This document shows, piece after piece, positions 33,483-42,712 of a DNA stretch of 64,000 nt. Below the pieces are notes generated by a model, which was not told where the DNA came from, made no database searches, and was given only the letters and a program-made list of their open reading frames with translations. The stretch covers positions 18,129 to 82,128 of the forward strand of contig CAYTIB010000075.1 of assembly GCA_964437725.1 (NCBI GenBank), given 5' to 3'. The position numbers and the translations under genes are program-made. The stretch comes from CAYTIB01 sp964437725 (GTDB lineage Bacteria; UBA8248; JACPRG01; G963555815). Position 1 is the stretch's first letter; each line of letters starts with the position of its first letter.

Positions 33483-34232
33483 TCATTGACACATTATCGC
33501 ACGCCCGTTAACTGCAATAGTCTGGCCTGTGATAAAATCTGAATCTGGACTCAGCAAAAAAACGATCGTTCCAATCATGTCTTCCGGAACCTCCCGGCGC
33601 TTAATCGCCCTGGACTCTTGGATCATCTTGACATGTCCTGGGTTCTCTTTTAGGTTTCTTTCGTGGGGGATAAAGTCAGGCGCTACGACATTAACGTTGA
33701 TGCCAAAATCACCACATTCACGAGCAAGAGTGCGTGAAAATCCTACTACTCCTGCTTTAGATGCTACGTAATGGGCCAACCCCGGTGTCCCTTTGAAAAT
33801 GGTATTTGATGCAATGTTTATGATACGGCCCTTTTTTGTTTCTTTCATGTATGGAACTACTGCCCGGCAACAAAGGAAGACTCCTCGCAAATTAACAGCC
33901 ATAACACGATCCCATTCGTCCACCGAAATATCAGAAAAGGACTTATCCGACAAATCATAATAAAGGGCAGCATTGTTAAGTAGACTGCTTATCTTTCCGT
34001 AGGTATCGTTTGCAGTTTCAGCCATTTGCTGAACAGCCTGCTCATCGGAAACATCGACAGTAACCGCAGTTGCTTCTCCTCCAGCTTCTCGGATCTCATC
34101 GACCGTTTGAGATGAGCTTAGTATGTCTGCCGCAATTATTTTAGCTCCTTCTGCCGCCAAAGCTTTTGCGTAAACGGCTCCAATATTACGACTTGCACCA
34201 GTAACGATAACAACTTCATCTTTCAGTCTCAT
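33483..34232 (-). CDS. SDR family oxidoreductase (FabG-like)
   Basis: This 249-residue classical short-chain dehydrogenase has TGASRNIG at residues 11-18, NNAA at 86-89, Ser142 in IINIASN, and the catalytic Tyr155-x3-Lys159 in HYVASKAG. It ends with VFLLSPDSDFITGQTIAVNG. The Asp after strand two (AADIL) suggests NAD(H). Length and layout are those of FabG or glucose-dehydrogenase-type enzymes; substrate is unknown. It is in a minus-strand series with MBL and LLM genes. Confidence 0.87.
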   Translation of the reverse strand: MRLKDEVVIVTGASRNIGAVYAKALAAEGAKIIAADILSSSQTVDEIREAGGEATAVTVDVSDEQAVQQMAETANDTYGKISSLLNNAALYYDLSDKSFSDISVDEWDRVMAVNLRGVFLCCRAVVPYMKETKKGRIINIASNTIFKGTPGLAHYVASKAGVVGFSRTLARECGDFGINVNVVAPDFIPHERNLKENPGHVKMIQESRAIKRREVPEDMIGTIVFLLSPDSDFITGQTIAVNGRAIMCQ

Positions 34233-34319
34233 ATCTTTTACCTCGAGTTTGATTTGAAATGTTGCCGGATTATGTTTGATTTCTCTCCATTTAAAAACAA
34301 CTACAAATTGAATTTCTTA

Positions 34320-35267
34320 TTAATCTTTTGTCAGTTTCTTGCGATTTCCTCGAGCTTTAAACTTTTGAATGGTACGTGCTATCAGTGAATCCTTGGGAAT
34401 CCCGGATGCCTTGATTAATTCAGCTGTCACCCTACCAATAATCATCACTTCGCTTTGCATCCTGACAGGTATGCGATACCGATCATCGGTTGCCCAAAAA
34501 AAGACAGTTCCTTTTACACGCATAGGTCCATCTGTATATTTGATTACTGGGCGAATCCGTAAAGTGGGGATTTTCCCCCAACTAGTTTTTATTGTCTCCC
34601 GAGCCTCAACCTTCACCTCAGTCATCCAGTTTTTTTTGCTTGCAAATGCGGGGACAAAAAAAGGCTCTCCTGGCTGAAAAGAGGAATCTTGTATCGAACG
34701 CAGATAGTAGAGGCTAGAAAGAGCGTCCTGCACTCCGTAACGGATAACATAACCCCAGGCTGGTTCTTTATTCCTTTTATAGAAAGCGAAATTGTTTTCT
34801 TGGTCGAGGATAATTTCCTTGTAGCTTCTGTAAGTTCCCTCGCGTTGTATAAGTCGGTAGTAAAGGGGGTGTCGTTCTATAGGGTCCCAAAGACTCTCAA
34901 ACAGGTCATCCACCGGATAGAAGAGCGAAAAAAATTTATTCGATTCTACAGTAGAGCTAAACCTTATAACAGGTGTTCCAATGTAGGTTGTTCGTTCGGA
35001 TACCGATACTACAGATGTGCCTGCTGATATACCAAACCATGAAATATTATATGTGAGTTTTTCTCCAACCAAGAATGGCAGGTTGGGTATTGGTTGTGAA
35101 AATAAGAGCGGTGGAGCAATCCAGATATAAAAAGAAAAAATATAAAAGAAAGGTTTTAGGGATTTGATTCGGTAATTAATTGGAAGAATTTTCCTGTCCC
35201 TGAGTATTCTGCGATGGGCAAAAGAATTATAGCAAAAGCATTTGAAATATTTATGACGCAAAACCAA
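34320..35267 (-). CDS. DUF3108-domain secreted/periplasmic protein
   Basis: This is a protein of up to 315 residues with a hydrophobic export segment (FFYIFSFYIWIAPPLLFSQP) and a mature domain of beta-strands matching DUF3108: LPFLVGEKLTYNISWFGISAG, a Tyr-rich middle, and GTVFFWATDDRYRIPVRMQSEV. The domain is thought to act in the Gram-negative envelope; its molecular role is not established. The start is uncertain: the frame begins with a TTG at 35267 that virtually abuts the ROK stop at 35269, and the leader before the hydrophobic stretch is unusually long and basic. Confidence 0.75.
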   Translation of the reverse strand: MVLRHKYFKCFCYNSFAHRRILRDRKILPINYRIKSLKPFFYIFSFYIWIAPPLLFSQPIPNLPFLVGEKLTYNISWFGISAGTSVVSVSERTTYIGTPVIRFSSTVESNKFFSLFYPVDDLFESLWDPIERHPLYYRLIQREGTYRSYKEIILDQENNFAFYKRNKEPAWGYVIRYGVQDALSSLYYLRSIQDSSFQPGEPFFVPAFASKKNWMTEVKVEARETIKTSWGKIPTLRIRPVIKYTDGPMRVKGTVFFWATDDRYRIPVRMQSEVMIIGRVTAELIKASGIPKDSLIARTIQKFKARGNRKKLTKD

Positions 35268-35268
35268 A

Positions 35269-36207
35269 TCAATGGTCTCTTTGAATCAAAGGATAGACAG
35301 CTCCAAGTGGCCCGGCATTATCTCCCAAACTACCAGTAACGACATCAAGGGACTCGGTGTTAGAGGGAAAGGCTCTACGTTTCATTTCTGCATGGGCCGG
35401 TTCGATCAAAATCTCTCCTGCTCGGGATACGCCTCCAGTTAGCACGATCATATCTGGATTGAAAATATTGGCAAAGTTTGCCATTCCAACACCGAGGTAA
35501 AAACCTGTTTCTTTTATGATTTCGATAGACGAATGGTCTCCCGCCTGGGCAGCTCGTCCAATCTCTTCTACCGTTTGGTTAATATTCAGTCGGGTACTTT
35601 TAGAATTACTTTCCTTACTGATTTTTTCATCTAGACGACGAAGGATTCCATAGGAACCCACAAAGGCTTCTAAACAACCTCGATTTCCACATTTACAAAA
35701 GGGTCCGTTAAAATCAATTGTTGTATGTCCCCCTTCAGCGGCAAACCCATAACTTCCGCGATATAGGTTACCGTTTAGAATGCATCCAGTTCCAACACCT
35801 GTTCCTAAAGTAATAATTATAAGTGTATTGGCTTTTATTCCTGCTCCCTTCCAATGCTCACCCAACGCTATGGCGTTAGCATCATTTTCTAGTATGGTTG
35901 ATACTCCAAATTTGTTTTCAAGATGTTTACAAATTGGGACTCCTTCTAATAATTTGTAATTTGGAGAATAACGAACGGACCGTCTGTCCAGTGCTAGAAC
36001 TCCAGCACACCCTATCCCTATTCCCTTGATTTTTTGCCCTTCCGCTGTGGATTGGATTAAATCATAAAGCCCTCGATATAATTCTACTTCTTCATCTACA
36101 GGGGCATTTATGTGTAGTCGAGTTATAATTTCGCCCGACTTCAAGACTGAGGAAGCCTTGATATTGGTTCCACCAATATCAATTCCAATGTATACGGACT
36201 CTTTCAT
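35269..36207 (-). CDS. ROK-family sugar kinase (glucokinase-like)
   Basis: This 312-residue ASKHA kinase opens IGIDIGGTNIKASSV (phosphate-1 loop). It contains LENDANAIALGE with the catalytic Asp, TLGTGVGTGCILNG, and the ROK zinc motif: a His in GGH followed by CKCGNRGCLE. There is no N-terminal helix-turn-helix, so it is a kinase and not a ROK repressor. Probable substrates are glucose, N-acetylglucosamine or N-acetylmannosamine. I use the ATG at 36207; an in-frame GTG at 36231 is possible. It overlaps the upstream region of the divergent DedA gene. Confidence 0.85.
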   Translation of the reverse strand: MKESVYIGIDIGGTNIKASSVLKSGEIITRLHINAPVDEEVELYRGLYDLIQSTAEGQKIKGIGIGCAGVLALDRRSVRYSPNYKLLEGVPICKHLENKFGVSTILENDANAIALGEHWKGAGIKANTLIIITLGTGVGTGCILNGNLYRGSYGFAAEGGHTTIDFNGPFCKCGNRGCLEAFVGSYGILRRLDEKISKESNSKSTRLNINQTVEEIGRAAQAGDHSSIEIIKETGFYLGVGMANFANIFNPDMIVLTGGVSRAGEILIEPAHAEMKRRAFPSNTESLDVVTGSLGDNAGPLGAVYPLIQRDH

Positions 36208-36323
36208 CGATTTAAATCTACCAAGTGTCACCAGTATGTATTCGCAGATACAATGTTTCTTTATTCATTCAGATAGCGCTATTTGTGTATAATACCCCGA
36301 CCTGCAAGTTGGAGAGCCCAGTC

Positions 36324-36932
36324 TTGGAATATCTGCTCAATTTCTTTACCAGTTATACAGGATGGATTGTATACGTTTTGGTTTTCATGATCCTCTTCCT
36401 TTCTGGATTGGGTTTGCCAGTCCCTGAGGATGCTGTTCTTCTTTGTGGGGGTTTTCTTATTTACTTTGGGTACACCAACTTTTTGCTTACGGCCATTGTT
36501 ATGTTTCTGGGAGTACTTTCTGGAGATATCCTAATATTTACAATTGGGCGGAAATGGGGAAGCGACGCGATACGCCACAAAAGTGTATCCCACCTTATGA
36601 CACCTAAGCGGTTGGAGAAGGTCCATCGGTATTTTAAACGTTATGGAACAATGACTATTTTATTAGCCCGGTTTCTTGCGGGCTTACGTGCGGCAACTTA
36701 TTTATTGGCTGGAACCACTGGAATGAGATTCAAGCAATTCTTTTGGCTGGATTTTCTTGCAGCTATCGTTAGCGTGCCCGTTGTTACATACCTTGGTTAC
36801 CTATTTGCTCCACAATTGGAATCATTGCTTAAGCTGTTCAGGAGAGTAGAAGGAATAGCCGTGCTTTTAGTAATCCTGATTGGCATAGCAATTTATTGTT
36901 ATCGCCGCTCTAAAAGAAGACAAACTGCCTGA
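36324..36932 (+). CDS. DedA-family membrane protein
   Basis: From TTG at 36324 (GGAG nine bases before) the protein has 202 residues, the usual DedA length. Features include the re-entrant segment GLGLPVPEDAVLLCGGFL, with the conserved Glu-Asp, GVLSGDILIFTIGRKWG, and the family signature RYFKRYGTMTILLARFLAGLRAATYLLAGTTGM. DedA proteins are linked to lipid (undecaprenyl phosphate) translocation and membrane homeostasis. The frame extends upstream to 36225 but without family features. A TATAAT at 36288-36293 lies 31 bases upstream and could be its -10 element. Confidence 0.88.
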   Translation: MEYLLNFFTSYTGWIVYVLVFMILFLSGLGLPVPEDAVLLCGGFLIYFGYTNFLLTAIVMFLGVLSGDILIFTIGRKWGSDAIRHKSVSHLMTPKRLEKVHRYFKRYGTMTILLARFLAGLRAATYLLAGTTGMRFKQFFWLDFLAAIVSVPVVTYLGYLFAPQLESLLKLFRRVEGIAVLLVILIGIAIYCYRRSKRRQTA

Positions 36933-36987
36933 TTTTCTCAAAGATGTAGAAATTTCAAACTTCCTTCCACATACACACTTATTATGT

Positions 36988-37806
36988 TCAAGAACTCTTT
37001 TCTAAAGATTTGCAGGTTGATTTACGGTCAACAGTTTCTGTTGCCAATTGCTCAGAAAACAAAATAGACCCCACCCAGCTCTTTGCATTGCCACCCAATG
37101 TGGCGGTGTCGATCTGAACAGCGACAGATTGAACATCAGGGAGAAAATCCAATTTAAATATTTTTTTATAATCCTCTGCTAGGTTTCGAGATTCACTGTA
37201 CCAAGTATTTACTGATGATTTGCTGTTTCTCAATACTGCATACGATGTAATTGGAACGCCTGCAAGGCGAAGTGCTTGTCTTGACAACCAGGAATCCTCT
37301 GATGGGGAAATGAAGTATGTGCAACGCCCGGTTTTGTTTCCCCACATATATCCAATCGCTCGTTGTTTATTGTCTTTACCCTTTTTGAAAGTCACGTAAA
37401 CGTTAATAGGCTGATCATCGGTGTCTAGACTTCGGGCATCAGCATGCGAAATCAGTTTCTGAATTTTCCATTGCCATGTGATTATAGGAGTCCTTCCAAT
37501 GGAAATCGAAAGATCTTCTTTCCCAAGAAAAAAAGATTTATTGTTTGCCTGAAGTTGCAGAATGTTTTTCGAATTTTCTCGTAGGATTTTTATATCGTCA
37601 GTCTCTACTTCCCCATGATACTCCTTTAAAACCCAACCTTCTGGGATTCCTTTTTCTCCTGTTGCTTTGGGCCAACTGTTTACGATGAATTCATTAGGTT
37701 TTTCTCCCCAAGCGGAGATTGACAGCATGGTAATGAAAACCGTCATGATCAACATTCGACAGAACATTCTTACTACATAATCCCTAATTAGTGTTTGGAC
37801 ATTCAA
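36988..37806 (-). CDS. DUF3047-domain protein, exported
   Basis: This protein of up to 272 residues has an N-terminal hydrophobic signal (MFCRMLIMTVFITMLSISAWG) and a single DUF3047-like domain: NSWPKATGEKGIPEGWVLKEY, TPIITWQWKI, SLDTDDQPINVYVTFKKG, IGYMWGNKTGRCTYF, and NLAEDYKKIFKLDFLPDVQSVAVQIDTA. The fold resembles carbohydrate-binding beta sandwiches, but no function is established. The start is TTG at 37806 with AAGG nine bases before; ATGs 13 and 17 codons later are alternatives. It converges on the DedA gene. Confidence 0.75.
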   Translation of the reverse strand: MNVQTLIRDYVVRMFCRMLIMTVFITMLSISAWGEKPNEFIVNSWPKATGEKGIPEGWVLKEYHGEVETDDIKILRENSKNILQLQANNKSFFLGKEDLSISIGRTPIITWQWKIQKLISHADARSLDTDDQPINVYVTFKKGKDNKQRAIGYMWGNKTGRCTYFISPSEDSWLSRQALRLAGVPITSYAVLRNSKSSVNTWYSESRNLAEDYKKIFKLDFLPDVQSVAVQIDTATLGGNAKSWVGSILFSEQLATETVDRKSTCKSLEKSS

Positions 37807-37991
37807 AGGACACGCCTTGTTATTATTTTATCACGAGGGACCAAATTGAATAAGGAGGTTCCCTTACGATAGATGGTGCCATCTCTTTCGCGGGTGTTTT
37901 GCGTTAATATGGTAATTCAGTCGATGGGCAACCTGTAAATGTGAAATGTTCCTAATACTCTTATCACCCTAAGTTGTCTTCGCGAGGCAAT

Positions 37992-39011
37992 ATGCGACGT
38001 GTCGGCCTGATTGTCAATCCAAATTCGGGTAAAGATATCCGACGAATAGTTGGGGGAGGAACCACAGCCTCATATCAGGACAAGGTAGATCTCGCTCGCC
38101 AAATAATTGTTGGATTATTGAAAAGTGATGTCGAAGAAATATTAATGCTCGAAGATCCCACTGGAATGTCTAATCGCATTCTTAGTGGGTTAAGAGATAG
38201 TGATGCAGGCATCGCAAAGGTTATCGATATGAGGTCAGATGGAACGGCAGAAGATACAGATCGAGCCGTTGATGAAATAGGTAAAAAACATTGCGGTTGC
38301 ATTATCACAGTCGGAGGAGATGGAACTAACCGACGTGTGAGCCGACGTTGCAAGCAAATTCCCCTACTCCCCCTCCCAGGGGGAACAAACAATGTTTTCT
38401 GTGAGCACTGGGATGGTTTAGTAGCTGGATTGGCAGCCGGAACTTTTCTTAAATCCGGTCACCTAAAGAAAAAGCTTTCATGGAGGAGTAAGAGACTTAT
38501 TATCGAAAGTGAAGGGAAGCCAGTTAACGACGCTCTTATTGATGTTGTTGTTTCCAATAACTCAGAGATAGGAACTAAAGCAATTTGGGAACCAGAAAGC
38601 CTCAACACGCTTGTACTGTCACAAGGACTCCCCACCAGTATAGGGCTATCCGCTATCGGAGGTATGCTTGAGCCAATTGGCCCTAGAGAGGAGGGGGGAC
38701 TACACGTAACAATACATAAGTCCGGTAGGGTAGGTTACTCCATTATTGCGGGAATTTTGCCAGCAGTTATGGCCGAAGTTAAAGTGAAAGATTTTGATAG
38801 GCTGAATATTGGAGATGTGGTCGATCTACCCTCTATAAACGGCACATTGGCGATGGATGGAGAACGGGAGTTGGTCATGCGACGTGGAGAAAAATGGACT
38901 GTCCGTTTGCAGGATGATGGACCTTGGCGACTTGACGTTGACTGCATATTGCGAGAAGCAGTGAAAAGAAATTGGCTGACCGGTTTTAATGAAAAAGACG
39001 CTCGATGTTGA
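37992..39011 (+). CDS. ATP-NAD kinase-like protein (AcoX family)
   Basis: This protein of about 339 residues starts VGLIVNPNSGKDIRR and has IITVGGDGTNRRVSR, the GGDGT motif of NAD/diacylglycerol/sphingosine kinases, followed by LLPLPGGTNNVF. The C-terminal part (GTLAMDGERELVMRRGEKWTV) corresponds to the second lobe of AcoX, the protein found in acetoin-catabolism operons. No acetoin dehydrogenase genes are nearby. The ATG at 37992 follows GAGG closely; a TTG at 37974 is the longer option. It is separated from miaB by about 160 bases. Confidence 0.75.
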   Translation: MRRVGLIVNPNSGKDIRRIVGGGTTASYQDKVDLARQIIVGLLKSDVEEILMLEDPTGMSNRILSGLRDSDAGIAKVIDMRSDGTAEDTDRAVDEIGKKHCGCIITVGGDGTNRRVSRRCKQIPLLPLPGGTNNVFCEHWDGLVAGLAAGTFLKSGHLKKKLSWRSKRLIIESEGKPVNDALIDVVVSNNSEIGTKAIWEPESLNTLVLSQGLPTSIGLSAIGGMLEPIGPREEGGLHVTIHKSGRVGYSIIAGILPAVMAEVKVKDFDRLNIGDVVDLPSINGTLAMDGERELVMRRGEKWTVRLQDDGPWRLDVDCILREAVKRNWLTGFNEKDARC

Positions 39012-39173
39012 GGATCTACTTTTTTGGGGAGCGACAAGTATACTTATATGAATAAGCTCCTCTATTACACCTATTGAATATGGCTCAACTTGACAGGCTT
39101 TAATGCCCCTCTTATATTTTATTTTACTCTTATTAGGCGGCTTCAATATGTTTTATTTACTTAGGGTTTTCGG

Positions 39174-40487
39174 ATGAACGGAAAATTTTCAATCCTGACC
39201 TATGGGTGCCAGATGAACGAGAACGACTCCGAATGGATCTCGGGCATTCTGAATCGCCAAGGGTACAATCGAGCTGAAAAGCTCGATGAGGCCAACCTCA
39301 TACTCATCAATACATGCAGTATCAGGGATAAGGCCGAGCACAAGATGTTTAGTAAACTAGGTCAATTATCTTTGCTGAAGAAAAAAAATCCTGATCTGAA
39401 AATTGGGGTTTGTGGATGCGTAGCTCAACGAATGGGTAAGGCTATACTTCAACGAGCACCTACCGTTGACTTTATTTTTGGAACACAAAACATAGGAAAG
39501 CTACCAGAACTACTTCAGCAAATAGAAACTCGGGGTTCTAGTCTTGTGGATGTAGAGCCAGTTCCTTTTGACTGGGATGCTAATGCGCCTGTAATACGGC
39601 AATCTAAAATCAAGGCCTATGTGACAGTTTCCGTAGGATGTAATAAAAACTGCTCTTTCTGCATAGTTCCGACAACCCGAGGGCGAGAGATCAGTAAGCC
39701 GGCTGAGGTGATTCTTGAAGAGGTCCAGAATTTAGCAAAAAATGGATACAAAGAAATTACTCTTCTAGGGCAGAATGTGAATTCCTATGGGTGGGACCTA
39801 GAAAAAAAATCTACCTTCCCAGGTTTGCTACAGAGTGTTGCAAGTATCGAAGGTTTGGAGCGAGTTAGATTTACCACTTCTCATCCTCGAGATTTGTCGG
39901 AAGAACTGATGAGGGTTATAGAGTCAGCCCCAAGGGTCTGTGAATATTTTCATTTGCCCCTGCAATCAGGCTCGGATAGAATATTAAAAATGATGTTTAG
40001 AGGTTATAATTCAAATAGTTACATTTGTAATATTAACAAGCTACGTTATATTGTTCCTGGTCTTGCATTAACAACTGACATAATCACGGGTTTTCCAAGT
40101 GAAACTGAAAAAGACCACAAAGAGTCCATGAAAGTACTTGAGGAAGTAGAATTCGATAATATTTTTCTTTTCAAGTATTCTGTGCGTCCTGGAACTCCCG
40201 CGGCCAAATTTAAGGACCAAGTACCGGAGGGAGTCAAGTCTAGGCGCTTTGAAGAGATAATGAATTTACAAAAAGAAATAACCAATAGAAAGAATCAGAG
40301 CCTTAAGGGAAGCACACAGGAGGTATTAGTGGAAGGTCCCAGTCCGAAGAATCTCGGAAAACTTACGGGGCGAACCAGGACAAATAAAGTGGTCAACTTT
40401 TATGGCCCTTTCAGATTGATCGGAGAACTTATACCGATAACAATTGATCGCTGTGGGCCGTACAGTCTTGAAGGCAAAGCAGCATAA
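39174..40487 (+). CDS. miaB: tRNA (N6-isopentenyl adenosine(37)-C2)-methylthiotransferase MiaB
   Basis: This 437-residue radical SAM enzyme adds a methylthio group to i6A37 of tRNAs reading UNN codons. The N-terminal MTTase domain has Cys12 (YGCQMNENDSE), Cys48 (NTCSIRDKAE) and Cys82 (CGCVAQRMG) for the auxiliary 4Fe-4S cluster. The radical SAM CxxxCxxC is CNKNCSFC (about residues 155-162), followed by IVPTTRGRE. GQNVNSYGWD, HLPLQSGSDRIL and TDIITGFPSETEKD are conserved. The TRAM domain forms the C-terminus. The bifunctional-nuclease gene starts 14 bases after its stop. Confidence 0.95.
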   Translation: MNGKFSILTYGCQMNENDSEWISGILNRQGYNRAEKLDEANLILINTCSIRDKAEHKMFSKLGQLSLLKKKNPDLKIGVCGCVAQRMGKAILQRAPTVDFIFGTQNIGKLPELLQQIETRGSSLVDVEPVPFDWDANAPVIRQSKIKAYVTVSVGCNKNCSFCIVPTTRGREISKPAEVILEEVQNLAKNGYKEITLLGQNVNSYGWDLEKKSTFPGLLQSVASIEGLERVRFTTSHPRDLSEELMRVIESAPRVCEYFHLPLQSGSDRILKMMFRGYNSNSYICNINKLRYIVPGLALTTDIITGFPSETEKDHKESMKVLEEVEFDNIFLFKYSVRPGTPAAKFKDQVPEGVKSRRFEEIMNLQKEITNRKNQSLKGSTQEVLVEGPSPKNLGKLTGRTRTNKVVNFYGPFRLIGELIPITIDRCGPYSLEGKAA

Positions 40488-40501
40488 GGGCGAGGGAAAT
40501 C

Positions 40502-41023
40502 ATGAGTATGTTAGAGATGAAGGTGAAGGGACTGACACTAGATCCTCTTACCAATATGCCAATTGTAATACTGAAAGACGTTGAAGAGAAAAAAGTTCTG
40601 CCTATCTGGGTCGGCATTTTTGAGGCAAATGCCATTGCGTTGGAAATGGAGCAAGTGAGTACTCCTCGCCCGATGACGCATGATTTACTTAAAGATATTA
40701 TTGAAGGTTTTCAGGCTCAAGTTTCGCGAATCGTAGTTAACGAACTAAAAGACAATACATTCTATGCAGAAATTGCTATTAGTATTAACGGATCGGAAGT
40801 GGCTATAGATTCCCGCCCTTCGGATGCTATTGCTTTAGCACTGCGTGTCAATGCTCCAATATTTGTTGCAGATAAGGTTATAGAGGAGGCCAAAAGTATA
40901 GAATTTACAGAACAACAGGCTGCGGCAGCGGAAAAAGAAGGCGAAAACATGCCGGAAGGTGATGACTGGAAACAATGGCTCGAAAATCTTAAACCGGAGG
41001 ACTTCGGAAAATACGAAATGTGA
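40502..41023 (+). CDS. Bifunctional nuclease-family (DUF151) protein
   Basis: This 173-residue cytoplasmic protein has the DUF151 core: MPIVILKDVEEKKVLPIWVGIFEANAIALE, TPRPMTHDLLKDII, FYAEIAI, and IDSRPSDAIALALRVNAPIFV. Plant and some bacterial members have been described as dual DNase/RNase proteins; the function in most bacteria is uncertain. A Lys/Glu/Trp-rich tail (DDWKQWLENLKPEDFGKYEM) follows. The gene is close behind miaB and its TGA overlaps the GTG of the VanZ-like gene, so the three form an operon. Confidence 0.88.
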   Translation: MSMLEMKVKGLTLDPLTNMPIVILKDVEEKKVLPIWVGIFEANAIALEMEQVSTPRPMTHDLLKDIIEGFQAQVSRIVVNELKDNTFYAEIAISINGSEVAIDSRPSDAIALALRVNAPIFVADKVIEEAKSIEFTEQQAAAAEKEGENMPEGDDWKQWLENLKPEDFGKYEM

Positions 41024-41427
41024 GAACTTTGCGAGGTGTATGCATTTACGGTCCGGACTCTCTCATCCTTTTCTTTTATTCCGTTCTTTTATTCTATTTT
41101 TCTACTCGCTCCAATCTCCCCTCCTTATTTTTCCCCTTTATACTTACATCCCCACTGGACAAGTTGTTTCATTTTATCGAATATGGAATTTTAGGCTTTC
41201 TATGGATGTCCTGTTTTCGAAATTTCCAATGGAAATCGCCAAGGGCGAAGGTATTGATGGCAATTCTGATTTGTACAATCTATTCCATGGTTGATGAATG
41301 GATACAAAGCGTTACCCCAAACCGAGTCTCGTCTGGAACAGACATTGTCGCTGACCTGCTAGGATCTTCTGCGGGAATTTTCCTCGCAAGAGTATTATGG
41401 CGAAATCGCTTTGTTCATAATAGATAA
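41020..41427 (+). CDS. VanZ-like family membrane protein
   Basis: This 135-residue protein has about four hydrophobic segments and the VanZ-like motifs DKLFHFIEYGILGFLW and DEWIQSVTPNRVSSGTDIVADLLGSSAG, where the Asp-Glu...Gln and Asp-X2-Ala-Asp-X2-Gly residues are conserved. The family is named after the teicoplanin-resistance protein but most members are of unknown function in the envelope. GTG overlaps the preceding TGA by four bases (GTGA), showing translational coupling. Confidence 0.85.
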   Translation: MRTLRGVCIYGPDSLILFFYSVLLFYFSTRSNLPSLFFPFILTSPLDKLFHFIEYGILGFLWMSCFRNFQWKSPRAKVLMAILICTIYSMVDEWIQSVTPNRVSSGTDIVADLLGSSAGIFLARVLWRNRFVHNR

Positions 41428-41455
41428 AATGGTAGTAATTTTACAAAAAGATTAT

Positions 41456-41487
41456 TTGACACGCTAAATAACTTTATAACAGTTATT
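41456..41487 (+). promoter_or_regulatory. Possible hemB promoter with overlapping palindrome
   Basis: TTGACA at 41456-41461 is a consensus -35. Behind it lies a perfect inverted repeat AATAACT-N7-AGTTATT (41467-41487) covering the expected -10. The best -10-like hexamer (TATAAC, 41475-41480) is only 13 bases away, so a classical promoter is not certain; a repressor or activator site is plausible. Confidence 0.3.
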
Positions 41488-41519
41488 AAATTAGAACACT
41501 GATGGAAAGGGTTGTTTCG

Positions 41520-42530
41520 ATGGACCGTGTTTCCAGGGTTAGAGATGCTTTTTCACTAGTCCACCGACCGAGGCGACTTCGTGAAACGACCGAATTTAGA
41601 AATATGGTTCGAGAAACACACCTCAATCCCTCAGACTTTATCTTCCCAATGTTCATAGTACCGGGCAGTGGGGTGCGAAAAGAAATTCCTCCAATGCCGG
41701 GTAACTATCAGATCTCTTTGGATCTAGTTGCTAGCGAAGCAAAGGAAGTACTTGATGCTGGTGTTTCTGCCGTTATGTTATTTGGAATACCAGAATCAAA
41801 AGATGAAGAAGCTACAGGTGCGTGGGATGATAACGGAATCGTCCAAAAAGCGATTCGAATATTGAAAAAAGAATATCCAAATCTCATCGTCATAGCTGAT
41901 ACTTGTCTATGTGAATACATGAACCATGGGCATTGTGGAGTCGTGGATGAAAATGGAAATATTGAAAATGACTTTTCGGTTGAACTTATTGCTCGGACTG
42001 CGGTTTCGCAGGCGCGAGCAGGAGCAGATATGGTAGCTCCCTCTGACATGATGGATGGCCGCATTGGAGCTGTTCGCAGAGCTTTGGATGAGGACGGAAT
42101 TTCAAAAATTCCGATTATGAGCTACGCTGCAAAGTATGCAACATGCTTTTATGGACCTTTTCGAGTTGCCGCCGATTCAGCACCTATGTTTGGAGATCGA
42201 CGATCGTATCAAATGGATCCTGCTAACGTTAGGGAGGCTTTGCGTGAGGTAGATCTAGATGTTAAGGAGGGTGCGGATATACTTATGGTTAAACCTGCCT
42301 TGCCGTATCTCGACGTGATATACCGTGTGCGCGAAACATTCGATTTGCCTGTTGCCGCCTATAATGTGAGTGGTGAGTTTGCCATGATAAAAGCTGCAGA
42401 AAAGAATGGTTGGATCGATGGCGAAGCAGCCATGATGGAGATTTTGATATCTATCAAACGTGCTGGAGCTGATATTATTCTTACCTATTTCGCAAAGGAT
42501 GCTGCTCGCTTTTTAAGAAAAGAAATTTAG
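41520..42530 (+). CDS. hemB: Delta-aminolevulinic acid dehydratase (porphobilinogen synthase)
   Basis: This 336-residue cytoplasmic enzyme condenses two 5-aminolevulinate molecules in heme synthesis. Zinc-type ligands Cys129, Cys131 and Cys139 are seen in ADTCLCEYMNHGHCG, so it is the zinc-dependent class and not the Asp-rich magnesium class. Schiff-base lysines lie in SYAAKYATCFYGPF and LMVKPALPYLD. The N-terminus RPRRLRETTEFRNMVRET and the ending GADIILTYFAKDAARFL are typical. I use the ATG at 41520 after AAAGGG; an ATG at 41502 is in frame. Confidence 0.95.
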   Translation: MDRVSRVRDAFSLVHRPRRLRETTEFRNMVRETHLNPSDFIFPMFIVPGSGVRKEIPPMPGNYQISLDLVASEAKEVLDAGVSAVMLFGIPESKDEEATGAWDDNGIVQKAIRILKKEYPNLIVIADTCLCEYMNHGHCGVVDENGNIENDFSVELIARTAVSQARAGADMVAPSDMMDGRIGAVRRALDEDGISKIPIMSYAAKYATCFYGPFRVAADSAPMFGDRRSYQMDPANVREALREVDLDVKEGADILMVKPALPYLDVIYRVRETFDLPVAAYNVSGEFAMIKAAEKNGWIDGEAAMMEILISIKRAGADIILTYFAKDAARFLRKEI

Positions 42531-42712
42531 TTCAAGATTAGCGTCCTTATTTTGAGATTATGTAGTAGCAAATAGTTTTCTCTTTTTAAAGACCAGGGTG
42601 CCTGTCAAGATCCTTTGTCGATTATCTATAGGTATAACTACTACTAACCCAAAAAGACATACCTAATTACAGAACATAAGTTTGGTGCTTTTACGATTAG
42701 GAGTTTTATACG

